A stretch of 64,000 nucleotides of DNA from positions 12,328,648-12,392,647 of the forward strand of contig JAKSZU010000031.1 in assembly GCA_026018925.1 (NCBI GenBank), in the 5' to 3' direction. Positions 55,789 to 64,000 of this stretch are shown here, in pieces (the stretch's first letter is position 1; each line of letters opens with the position of its first letter). The translations under genes were made by a program, and so were the position numbers. The notes under the pieces were generated by a model. It did no database searches. It saw nothing but the letters and a program-made list of their open reading frames with translations, and was not told where the DNA came from. The DNA comes from Tupaia tana (Eukaryota; Chordata; Mammalia; Scandentia; Tupaiidae).

Positions 55789-56019
55789 GTAATCATCCTT
55801 TTCAGAGCTGTGTAACATGCAGATAGTTTATCGTGTAGCAGCGTGATGCATTTTATAAACAGATCATCTGTGAACGGAGAAAACGATGCAGGCTCAGAGA
55901 ACAGTGAGGGCCCCTGTAACGCCTTCTGCTCGGTGCTGTTCCAGGACCACTGCATTCCCCACGCCTCCTCCCTGCCCTCAGTCGTCTCCCCTTCAGTTCT
56001 CCCCTTCCTTCCTCCCCTG

Positions 56020-56290
56020 GCTCTTTCCCTCGCTTTCTCTGTCTCCCCTCTTCTTTCTTTTGCTCATTAAACCCCTTCCCTCCGTCCCCCTCCCTTCCTG
56101 GTTTCTTTCTCTCCTCCCTCGCCGTCTCCTCCCTCCACTCCCGTCTCCCTTCCTCTCTCCCTCTGTCTCTTTTTGTCTCTTCTCCTTCTTTGCTTCATTT
56201 CCTTTTTCCTTATATCCTTCTCTCTTTTCCTTCCTCCCTTCTTTACTTTCTGTCTTTCTCCTCCCTCTCCTCCTGAATCCTGGCCCCCTC
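56020..56290. repeat. polypyrimidine C/T tract, irregular
   Basis: Second C/T-rich stretch of about 270 bp, similar in composition to 55135-55455. It lies directly upstream of the acceptor at 56467. Confidence 0.8.
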
Positions 56291-56467
56291 CTCTGACCCT
56301 GTCGCCTGGTCCCCTGGCCCTGGGAGCCCAGACTCTCAGAGCCCAGACTGAGTCTTCCATCAGCACCCGCTCACTGTCGCCTGGGTCCCGGTGAACCCCG
56401 CGACGCCGACACGTCCAAAGTTCACTCTTTTATTACTACTTTTTCTCTTGTTGACCTTCCATTTCAG

Positions 56468-56965
56468 ATGAGTAGAAGATGTAGCAGAGAGCCCTGGCAG
56501 CCTGCAGAGCATCCTGAAGATCGCTGTCTCCTGGGGCGCGTTCCAAAGCCAGCCTCTGTGCCCACGGGTCTCTCCCTCCTGCTGGCCACAGACCACGGAT
56601 GTGGGAGTCTCCCGTGGCCTTCCACGCTGCATGCTACGTGCTCGCTTTCTTACAGTCTCTCTGCTCCCGAGTAGCTGAGGCTGCATTTTCTCTCCTCTGA
56701 TTGAGCTCTCACGTGCAAAGCTCCTGCCCCAGACTCCCGACAGCTGGGGCTGCAGGCATGCACGGTGGCACCTGGCTGTGTGGAGCGGCTGGAAGTCGCA
56801 CCCGGGCCTCCCGTGGGGGCTCAGCCTGCCAGGTCCTGCACACCTGGGCCCACTCTTGAGTCTGTGGGGTGTATTTCACACTCCGTGTCCCACGAAGTGA
56901 TTCCTAACTCACTCCCTGAGCCGTTTTACCAGAGAGCAGAAATAAAACCACTGGTCTGTTTAGGA
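56468..56965 (+). other. 3' exon of the second XG-like cluster (candidate)
   Basis: Acceptor CCATTTCAG| then ATGAGTAGAAGATGTAGCAG, related to the start of the main XG 3'UTR exon (GAAGTAGAAGATGGC). Spliced from 53092 it would read Asp-Glu-stop, giving a protein with no membrane anchor. Ends after AATAAA at 56941-56946. Confidence 0.4.
56941..56946 (+). terminator. candidate poly(A) signal
   Basis: AATAAA in GCAGAAATAAAACCAC, with GT-rich sequence (CTGGTCTGTTTAG) downstream. Confidence 0.45.
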
Positions 56966-56969
56966 GCGA

Positions 56970-57435
56970 TCTGAAAATGCCGTTGGCGGTCTGCTGAGCG
57001 GGGAGGGGGTCCGGCCGTCTCCCCCAGAGCATCGGGCTCCTCCTCACACAGACGGGACGTCCCTTCCCTCGTAAGCGCTGCCTCTCGTCCTGCACGTGGA
57101 AAGCAAGTCCTTCACCGGAGCCCTCCCTGGGTGCAGCACGGGCTCCCTGGGGCTGGGTGGAGGCCCTGGGTGAGGAGGGGTGACTGCGTCGTAGGGTGGG
57201 CCCTGAACACAGCTCTGCTGGGTCTGCCACCTGTCCGCGCCGTCGCCTTTACGGCCCCTGGACTCTGGGAGGGACGTGCCCAAAGACTTCTCGGCTCCGC
57301 CCCGAGGGAGCCCTCTGTAGGACTCGGGGTGGGTGGGGTCTCTGTGTGCCCCAAGTGGGAGTCCTCGGCACGGCTCGGAGACCAGCCACCGCTGTGTGCA
57401 GCCCCCAGGAGTGGTGCCAGGATTGGTCCCCAGTG
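56970..57435. other. GC-rich unique sequence
   Basis: CpG-bearing intergenic DNA with overlapping frames open for 80-133 codons on both strands. No recognisable product. Confidence 0.4.
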
Positions 57436-58130
57436 TGACAGACACACACAGTTACATACATGCACGTACACACATGTAGATGTACACGTACATGCTTATT
57501 TACACACACAGATATAGATACACACTCATATATATACATACACATTACATACACACACGTCTATCAGCATATATAGATATTTATATACACATTTATACAC
57601 ACACATGCACACAGCTATAGATACACACTTACAGATATACACACCTATCGTCTACACACATAGATGTATACATACACAATTATACATACACATGCACACT
57701 TCCATGTATACACACGTACACACAGAGATAAATGTACACACAGATACATACAGATTTTCTATACACACGTATACATACATGTGTATAAATACATGCATAC
57801 ATATATGCACACATACCTGTACACCCATATATACACAGGCACACACACACACAAATATATTGTGGTGTCAGAAAAGTCATGACGTATTTTCGAGCAGGAA
57901 AAACACAGAAAAAAGACATCTGACTTTTCTGACAACCCAGTACACACACATGTATACACACATTATATATACATGTATACACAAATTATATCTATGTACA
58001 CATAAATATATACACACATGCACATAAATATATACACACACGTCACATATATACCTACCTGAGTGTGCACAAACATGCATGTGTATACAGACACGTGTGT
58101 GTGTGTGTGTGTGTGTATGTGTGTCTCTGT
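57436..58130. repeat. variant CA/TA minisatellite
   Basis: Irregular ACACACATA, TATACACAC and ATACATGCA motifs over about 700 bp, ending in a pure GT run at 58095-58116. A small inverted-repeat element interrupts it at 57863-57938. Histidine/threonine/tyrosine-rich open frames are artefacts. Confidence 0.85.
57863..57938. mobile_element. mariner-like MITE, about 76 bp, complete
   Basis: Left end GTGGTGTCAGAAAAGTCATG and right end TGACTTTTCTGACAACCCAG are near-perfect inverted repeats of about 25 bp around an A-rich centre. It lies in TA-rich sequence. No coding capacity. Confidence 0.75.
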
Positions 58131-58516
58131 GCTGAACATCTGAAACACTCCAAATCTGGAAGCTTTCTGGGCACTGCCATCACCCCACCGTCCACCTCAT
58201 GGGCTGAGTCTCCATCCACACTGAGATACAGAACCGCGCCCACAGGCCCCCCCGGCTGTGTGGGGCAGGTGACTGAGGAACACCCGTGAGCTCTGTGTTT
58301 AGACGGGGTCCCCTCCCCAGGACATCAAAGGATGTGCACGCAGGTAGTCCCAGTCCTGACGAACGCCCACATCTGAAACCCTTTCTGTGCCACGCACGTC
58401 GGATAAGGGTCTCTCACCCTGTCTCTGTGTTTCTGGGAGCCGAGAAGTCTCTCCAGGGCCTTCACTGCCATGCCCTTTGCTGGCCTCGCAGTCACATTAT
58501 TTGAAAAGAACAACAA

Positions 58517-58724
58517 ATTTGCTTTCTGACCTTTTGGCTAAGATCAAACGCAGGAGCCATTCTTACCCGTGTCATATCTGATACAACCTCTTTCGAAGAA
58601 CAAAACATCAAATGGCTTTATTTTTATTGTATTATTTTTTTTAATCAGGGAGAAGGACTAGCAACCCGCCCTGAGAGCTTTATGCATCATTCTGGCATTG
58701 CAAAACCTGCAGGAATTGGTACTC

Positions 58725-58725
<1 letters not shown>
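58517..58725 (+). pseudogene. U2 snRNA retropseudogene
   Basis: GCTTTCTGACCTTTTGGCTAAGATCAA matches U2 5' sequence with few changes (functional U2 has GCTTCTCGGCC). TATCTGATACAACCTCTTTC covers the Sm-region approach, AAATGGCTTTATTTTTA the Sm site area, and GGCATTGCAAAACCTGCAGG the 3' stem. It is essentially full length with an AT-rich insertion near 58620-58650, and a long A tail follows. Flanking AAAAGAACAACA and AAAAAACAACAC are consistent with a target duplication. L1-driven retroposition is inferred. The branch-site recognition segment (GTAGTA in U2) is destroyed, so it is not functional. Confidence 0.85.

Positions 58726-58758
<33 letters not shown>
58726..58758. repeat. poly(A) tail of the U2 retropseudogene
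   Basis: Uninterrupted A run of about 33 bases, then ACAACACCACCACC and a CA run. Confidence 0.9.
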
Positions 58759-58759
<1 letters not shown>

Positions 58760-59201
58760 AACACCACCACCACCACACACACACACAAATTAACATGGGT
58801 ACTTTTGGGAATCTAGATTTGGTGTTTAGCAGGCAGGATAGTGGCCCCCAAAGATTTCTTGCAACAGTGAACATCATTTTACATGCAAAGGGGAATTAGG
58901 GTTTGCCAAAGATACTCAGGTTGTGAATGACCTACCCTTGAGATGAAGAAATTAACCTGCACTATCTCTGTGGATGCGATATGATTCCAAGGTCCTACCA
59001 AACGGGGAAAATATCAATAAAGCAGCAAACAGAAAGGAGTATGAGAGCTACCATGGGAGAAGGGCTTTGTTGACTTTGAACAAGGGGAAAGAAACCACCT
59101 TAAAGGATGTGGGTGTGGCAATCGCTAGGAGCTGGAAAAGGCAAGAAGACATTCTTCCTGAGAGATTTCAGGAAGGAATCAGCCCTTCCAATGCACGGTT
59201 G

Positions 59202-59491
59202 TTTTTTGTTTTTTGTTTTTTGTTTTTTGGGTTTTTTTGGAGAGCTTTTCGCTATAGGGCACGTGAGCTCGCCAGACAGACAGAGAGAGACAGAGAGACA
59301 GAAAACAAGAAATCGCCCCCCCAGGGGGGATGGTCACACCGCAATCCCTTCTCCTCCATTCTCCTCTCAGGATCTTGAGCACGCACGCACATGCGCCCGG
59401 AGTGAGTTTTAAGCCACCGGGTCCGGGACGCGAACCGCGGTCGACTACGTGGGGGTCCAGCGACATAGCCATTATGCTAACTGCTGGTTCC
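59202..59491 (-). mobile_element. SINE-A, minus orientation, young
   Basis: AATGCACGG lies on both sides. Near-consensus body with CCCCCCCAGGGGGGATGG and head complement CGCGGTCGACTACGTGGGGG. Confidence 0.92.
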
Positions 59492-59647
59492 AACAATGCA
59501 CGGGTTTTTATCCTGTGAGACCCACACTACATGCATGATCTGGAGACCTGTCCGATAGTGAACGACTGTTCGTTTAATTCAGTCATGGCAGTTTGTCACC
59601 GCAGACATGCAGACAAAATAGACTTTCTTCCAGTAAGTATGTTTAGC

Positions 59648-60165
59648 CAGGCCTGCAGGTGCCATGATGGTTAAGATGCTGAATTCTCTTTTTTTAAAGA
59701 GACAATTTTGCTCTATGGTGTGTGCACTTGTCAGAGAGAGGCAGAGAGAAACTGAATACAAGAAATCACCCCCCCCCCCTCAAGGACGATGGCCACACCG
59801 CAATCCTTTCTTCTTTCTCCTTTTGAGAATTTGGTCATGCATGCACATTCACCTGGCATGAGTTTCAAGCCACCAGGTCTGGGACTTGAACAGTTGTTGA
59901 CTACGTGGGAGTCCAGCGATGTAACCATTACGCCGTCTGTTGGTCCCACAACACACTGAATTCTTACGTGGCCACAGTTTGAGTCCTAGACCTGGAGGCT
60001 TGAAAATTATTCTGGATCCATGTACGTGTGCGTGCCCAAAAGCCCAGGAAGAGAATGGAGGAGAAGGGATTCTGGCATGGCCATCCCCCTAGGGAATGAT
60101 TTCTCACTTTCCCTCTGTCTCTGGTGAATGCACACTTCCTATGGCAAAAACCAAAAAAAAAAAAA
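59648..60165 (+). mobile_element. old SINE with nested minus-strand SINE-A
   Basis: Outer plus-strand SINE spans 59648-59687 and about 59956-60165. The inner minus-strand SINE-A at about 59688-59950 is flanked by CTGAATTCT. The outer tail is a 30-base A run at about 60150. Confidence 0.85.
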
Positions 60166-60265
60166 AAAAAAAAAAAAGGTTTAGCTGTTTCAGTCTGTAT
60201 TTTTTTTTATTAAGAATAGGCTACTCCCATTCTTTCTCATCTATCCTTCAAAAACTATATTCACT

Positions 60266-60526
60266 GGGACCAGCAGTTAGTGTAATGGCTATGTCGCTGG
60301 ACTCTCACATAGTCGACCGCGGTTCGAGTTCCGGACCCAGTGGCTTAAACTCACGCCGGGCGTGTGTGCGTGCGTGCCCAGGATCCCGAGAGGAGAATGG
60401 AGGAGAAGGGACTGCGGCATGGCCATCCCCCCTGGGGGGTGATTTCCTGCTTTCTGTCTCTATGTCTCTCTCTGTCTGGCGAGCGCATGTGCCCTATAGC
60501 AAAAACCTCTCCAAAAAAAGAAAAAA
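60266..60526 (+). mobile_element. SINE-A, plus orientation, young
   Basis: Flanked by AAAACTATATTCACT on both sides (60251 and 60527), an exact duplication. The A box reads TAGTGTAATGG. Confidence 0.95.
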
Positions 60527-60569
60527 AAAACTATATTCACTAAAGTTAATTACCAAAGCAGCCGTATTA

Positions 60570-60700
60570 CTAATACTGTTTATCGAGTACTGATTCTGCA
60601 CCATGCAATCTCACAGGAGTTAGTGCACGGAATCCTCACAGCTATTCTGAGAAGTAGACACTTCTTTTAGCCATTTTGCACAGAAAGCAAGCAAGTCCAA
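60570..60700 (+). mobile_element. MIR element
   Basis: TTTATCGAGTACTGATTCTGC, GGAATCCTCACAGCTATTCTG and GCCATTTTGCACAGAAAG are the 5' and core parts of MIR. Confidence 0.65.
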
Positions 60701-60869
60701 GAGATTTCTCCCCCACCACCTGGCTATCGGGATGGAAACAGACCTCTTGTAACCGGGTATGATGTCTCGGAACCAAACGTTCCTGGAACAGGAAGAGAAT
60801 AAAGAAGAACGGAGAAGAGTTTGAGGAGCGATGCTGAACGTGTCAAGACTTCTCCTTCAGATGAAATGA

Positions 60870-61264
60870 AATACGCGTTTGTGATTTATTGCAAAAGCAG
60901 CTAATATAAAATAGTCAATGTCTGACTTAAACAGACATAGAACCTGCTATTTCTACAAGTGATCTTCTGGGAACCAAAGTTTCGAGAATCTTCCAAAGGT
61001 CTACGTGGTCTGCCCGCTTCCTTGAACAATGACACAATTAGGTCTTTAAGGTACTTTGTGGAACCAACGCTCCCTTCTAGTTTCACGGTTGTATACACCC
61101 ATTTTCATTTCACTGGGCTCCTGTCAAGACTTGGAGAAAGAACTGACCCTCCGAGGATAAAACCGTGGTTGAGGCCAAACTTGTCAATTCCAAGCGGAAC
61201 AAAGGACTCCCCAGTGACCATTGTAACAGTATGTTCGTGGTGCGTAACGAGTGGTCCCCATCGC
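60870..61264 (-). other. 3'UTR of the arylsulfatase gene
   Basis: Repeat-free sequence between the sulfatase stop codon and AATAAA (complement of 60885-60890). Inferred 3'UTR of about 380 bases. Confidence 0.65.
60885..60890 (-). terminator. poly(A) signal of the arylsulfatase gene
   Basis: TTTATT on the + strand reads AATAAA on the minus strand, 375 bases past the stop codon. Confidence 0.65.
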
Positions 61265-61632
61265 TCATGAAGCCGTGGGGAGGATGTCATCTTCTTTATC
61301 ACACCCACAGAAGGGGAAGGTGCCACAGCATGGTTGCAGCCATGGTTTCCAGAGGGTGTTGAATACCGAGAGCTGTTGGGGGACAGGCGTGAGTGTCTTA
61401 CGATGCTCCTTAATAGCCGCCTCGATTTTCTTGACGACTGAGTTAAACAGCGCTTCGTTGTCAGGGCTCAGTGGATGGGTTTCAGAAGGGTCCCTGGAGA
61501 TGTCAAAGAGCAGAGGAGGGTCGTGGTACGTGACATCGCCAGAGCATGCACAAATTCCACTTCCGTAGCACGCACCAGCTCCCTCTGGAGAGAATTTGGG
61601 GGTCACGTAATGAGCCTTCCAGATCGTAGCAC
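61265..61632 (-). CDS. ARSD: arylsulfatase, last coding exon (ARSD-like)
   Basis: Acceptor on the minus strand is CTGTTTTCCAG|, phase 1. About 121 codons then TGA (complement of 61265-61267). Diagnostic segments are PEGAGACYGSGICACSG, DPPLLFDISRDPSETHPLSP, PVPQQ and NTLWKPWLQPCCGTFPFCGC. These are the C-terminal subdomain of the steroid-sulfatase-type arylsulfatases ARSD, ARSE/ARSL, ARSF and ARSH. Most like ARSD in the EHRxTLxPVPQQ and LWKPWLQPCCGxFPFCxC stretches, and ARSD is also the minus-strand sulfatase nearest XG in human, but paralogue choice within the cluster is not certain. The catalytic formylglycine motif (CxPSR) and metal-binding residues lie in upstream exons outside the window. 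Family role: lysosomal or Golgi/ER sulfate-ester hydrolases. Frame intact. Confidence 0.85.
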
Positions 61633-61635
61633 CTG

Positions 61636-61754
61636 GAAAACAGAGCTTCGCTGTGACTCCATCTTGGTTATTGTTCTAGAACTCATCCCCCCAAAAAAAG
61701 ACATTTCTCAAACACCTTTCCTAAGGATGGAAAACCTCCTCCTTTTCTTTTTTT
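61636..61754 (-). other. start of the preceding sulfatase intron
   Basis: Intron sequence upstream of the last sulfatase exon on the minus strand. No further sulfatase exon is visible up to 64000. Confidence 0.5.
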
Positions 61755-61768
61755 AAGAATTATGTATT

Positions 61769-62034
61769 GGGAACCAGCAGTTAGCGTCATGGCTATGACG
61801 CTGGACTCCCATGTAGTCAACCGCAGTTTGTGTCCCAGACCTGGAGGCTTAAAACTCACGCCAGGCACGTGTGCGTGCATGCCCAAGATCCCGAGAGGAG
61901 AATGGAGGAGAAGGGATTGCGGCGTAACCATCCCCCCTGGGGGGTGATTTCTCGCTTTCTGTCTCTATGTCTCTCTCTGTTTATCTGGCGAGTGCACGTG
62001 CCCTATAGCGAAAACCTCTCCAAGAAAAAAGAAA
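61769..62034 (+). mobile_element. SINE-A, plus orientation, young, in a SINE-B tail
   Basis: Flanked by AAGAATTATGTATT exactly (61755-61768 and 62035-62048). The host is the AT tail of a minus-strand SINE-B. Confidence 0.95.
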
Positions 62035-62048
62035 AAGAATTATGTATT

Positions 62049-62210
62049 TAATTTTATTTATTATTACTGTTTAATTTGTGCTGTAGAACACATGTGCTCA
62101 CTAGAGAGAGAGTGAGAGGGAAAATGAGAAAGCAAGCCACCAGGTCTGGGACTTGAACCTCAGTCAGTCATGTGAATCCAGCACCATAACCACCATGCCA
62201 CCTACTTTCT
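62049..62210 (-). mobile_element. SINE-B, minus orientation
   Basis: ATTTTATTTATTATTACTG tail complement, CACTAGAGAGAGAGTGAG and AACCACCATGCCACCTAC head complement. Confidence 0.8.
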
Positions 62211-62364
62211 GGGGAATCTCGTTCCACACAGAAGCAGAAGATGCAATGTTACAGGCAAAGGTAGAACATCCTTCACCCTAGGTGTTACCAGCCACCCGAG
62301 TTCAGCTACTCCTTCTCACAGTCAGTGAAATGGGAGGTGAAAGGTGGAGAAGGAGAGAGTTTAT

Positions 62365-62637
62365 TCTTTTTTTATTTTATTTTTTAGAGATACATTTTTG
62401 CTATAGGGTGTACACACTCTCCAGAGAGACAGAGAGACAGAAAGCAAGAAATCACCCCCCCGGGGGGGGCGGGGAATGGCTACACTGCAATCTGTTTTCC
62501 TGCAGTATCCTGTTCGGATTCTGGGTATGCACACACGAGTGGCCAGCATGAGTTTTAAGCTACCGGGTGTGGGACTCAAACCCTGGTCGACTACATGGGA
62601 GTCTGGCGATGTTACCATGACGCCACCTGCTGGTTCC
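62365..62637 (-). mobile_element. SINE-A, minus orientation
   Basis: ATTTTTGCTATAGGGTGTAC, AGAAATCACCCCCCCGGGG and head complement CCACCTGCTGGTTCC. Flanks GAGTTTATTCT and AAGTTTACTCT suggest a diverged target duplication. Confidence 0.85.
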
Positions 62638-62748
62638 AGAAAGTTTACTCTCTAATAGGCAGCCAACACCACCAAACTGACTCAAGAAACTCAATGTGTT
62701 CAGGGTGCTCACAGGTCTAAGATACAAGCCAGTAAAATCCTTCCTCAT

Positions 62749-63012
62749 GGGACCAGCAGTTGGCATAATGGCTACATTGCCGGACTCCCACGTAGCCGAA
62801 CGTGGTTTGAGTCCCAGACCGGGTGGCTTAAACTCACGCCAGGCGCATGTGCATGCGTGCCCAAGGTCCCGAGAGGAGAATGGAGGAGAAGGGATTGCAG
62901 CGTGGCCACCCCCCCCCGGGGGGGTGATTTCTCGCTTTTTGTCTCTCTGTCTCTCTCTGTCTGTCTGGCGAGTGCACATGCACTATAGCAAAAACCTCTC
63001 CAAAAAAATAAA
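62749..63012 (+). mobile_element. SINE-A, plus orientation, young
   Basis: AATCCTTCCTCA on both sides. Head is GGGACCAGCAGTTGGCATAA, and the body contains CCCCCCCCCGGGGGGGTGA. Confidence 0.92.
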
Positions 63013-63390
63013 AATAAAATAATCCTTCCTCACAACCTTCCAGCAGAGCCCATCCCTTTTCCCTGAGTCCTTCAAACTCCCACCCCTGGTCTCTCACCTG
63101 CCCCTTCCTCACACAGACTACGTGGTCAGGTGGTTCTCGTTAGAGGCCTCCCTTAATTTTTACAATAAATGACTCAAGTCCTGCTGTAGCTTAACCAGGC
63201 CTGCTCCATAAGTCATCGCCCGGTTTGACTACAGACTTGAAGGGTTTTCTTCTTATCTTCTTATGAGCACAGTAAACCATGAACCTTCCTATCCAAGTGG
63301 CCACTGGAATTGTGGGAAATGCCATTTCAAAGTGCTGCCTTGAATTCATGCAGCATGAGCCAAGTAGAAAATTATCTAAGGGTAAATACT
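63013..63390. other. sulfatase upstream intron, unique sequence
   Basis: No repeat or exon recognised. Confidence 0.45.
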
Positions 63391-63392
63391 TT

Positions 63393-63467
63393 CGGGTCTT
63401 CAGGAAAGTCATGACACACTTTTACATAGAAAAACATAGAAAAATATGGCATGACTTTCCCAGTGAC
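63393..63467. mobile_element. mariner-like MITE, about 75 bp
   Basis: Left end CGGGTCTTCAGGAAAGTCATG and right end CATGACTTTCCCAGTGACTG are inverted repeats around an A-rich centre (ACATAGAAAAACATAG). Same family as 57863 and the split copies at 39019, 40361 and 42719. Confidence 0.75.
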
Positions 63468-63523
63468 TGAATATTTGAAATCTAAAATTGGCAAAGGTAA
63501 TTTAGCAAGATCAATTTTTAAGA

Positions 63524-63680
63524 GTAATTATTTATTTTATTTGTTATTATTATTATTATTAATAATTTGACCAGAGAGAGAAAAGGAAAAGGACAAGGCA
63601 AGCCACCAGGTCCAGGACTCGAACCGTGGTTGACCATGTGGAAGTCCAGCAACTTAACCACTGTGCCACCTCCTGGCCCC
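63524..63680 (-). mobile_element. SINE-B, minus orientation
   Basis: Complete: ATTATTATT tail complement, GACCAGAGAGAG, AAGCCACCAGGTCCAGGACTC and GTGCCACCTCCTGGCCCC. Confidence 0.85.
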
Positions 63681-63709
63681 AAGATATTTTTGTATTTTGT
63701 TGTTGTTTT

Positions 63710-63810
63710 TGTTTTCTCTTTTCCCTTACCCTCTCTCCCTCCCTTTCTCCCTTTCTTCTTCTTTTTTCCTTCTTTCTTTATGTCTTTCCTTCTTTCTTTC
63801 CTTCCTGTAT
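63710..63810. repeat. C/T-rich low-complexity tract
   Basis: CTTTC, CCTTC and CCCTC motifs. Open frames here are compositional. Confidence 0.8.
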
Positions 63811-63898
63811 GAACCGATTCGCAAATCACACACATTTGGAGCACACGCTCTCCCTCCAAGAAAAATAAATAAACTTTAATAAAAATTATGTGGGCGTG

Positions 63899-64000
63899 GG
63901 TCCAGCAGGTGGCACGCATCTTAAGGCGGCTGAACCCCAGAGGACCAACTGAGTGATTCACGTTGACCTGGTATCTTAGACACCAGGTGCATGTACGTGC
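63899..64000 (+). mobile_element. SINE head, plus orientation, cut by window end
   Basis: GGGTCCAGCAGGTGGCACGC head, then degenerate B-box region and CACCAGGTGCATGTACGTGC. The element continues beyond the window. Confidence 0.6.

Noticed and set aside
55862..55912. Exon-like NGENDAGSENS frame ending AACA|GTGAGG
   Set aside because: Composition resembles the 45-bp XG exons, but no acceptor at a phase-1 position; the nearest AG gives a stop.

Overview
The window is mammalian genomic DNA, not microbial. Coding sequence is carried in short exons with consensus splice sites, most of the rest is interspersed repeats, and the repeats include MIR, antisense L1, a MaLR-type LTR, a pogo/Tigger-like DNA transposon and a retroposed U2 snRNA pseudogene. 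Two related tRNA-derived SINEs dominate. I call them SINE-A (about 265 bp, young copies with clear target-site duplications) and SINE-B (about 170 bp, older). Neither resembles Alu, rodent B1/B2, the rabbit C-SINE, carnivore, equine or ruminant SINEs as I know them, so I cannot name the species beyond a placental mammal.

The main gene is an XG-type (Xg blood group / CD99 family) membrane glycoprotein on the + strand, about 6.67 to 47.87 kb. Its signal-peptide exon (6671-6731) closely resembles that of human XG. It is followed by a 42-bp exon, an expanded array of 57-bp Pro/Gly/Gln-rich exons (19134 to 36762), three 45-bp exons, a transmembrane exon ending in a very short cytoplasmic tail, and a 3'UTR exon with AATAAA. 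All internal exons are phase 1-1, so they can be gained or lost without shifting the frame. The exon set I consider intact joins without a frameshift or junction stop to give about 267 residues. The array arose by tandem duplication: the introns carry matching L1 3' fragments, old SINEs and A-tails. Three array members have damaged splice sites or frame, and one of them appears rescued by a new in-frame donor.

Downstream (49.4 to 57 kb) lies a second, partial XG/CD99-like exon set with 57-, 54- and 45-bp exons and a 3' exon. I found neither a canonical first exon nor a transmembrane exon for it. From 60.87 to 61.63 kb, on the minus strand, is the last coding exon and 3'UTR of an arylsulfatase of the Xp22.3 cluster, most like ARSD. 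In human the order is XG, GYG2, ARSD. I see no GYG2 exons between the two genes here. The synteny places the window near the pseudoautosomal boundary region of a sex chromosome.

Layout: 1-2.5 kb 81-bp minisatellite with an 8-unit higher-order repeat; 2.5-6 kb SINEs, Tigger-like relic and antisense L1; 6-16 kb first XG exons with SINEs, MIR, MaLR LTR and a probable second LTR; 16-38 kb duplicated exon array with two long polypurine tracts and an inverted duplication; 38-48 kb tandem 45-bp exons, miniature transposons, transmembrane and 3' exons; 49-57 kb partial second copy and C/T-rich tracts; 57-64 kb CA/TA repeat, U2 pseudogene, arylsulfatase exon and several nested young SINEs. Intron sequence not listed below is unique-looking or too diverged for me to classify.
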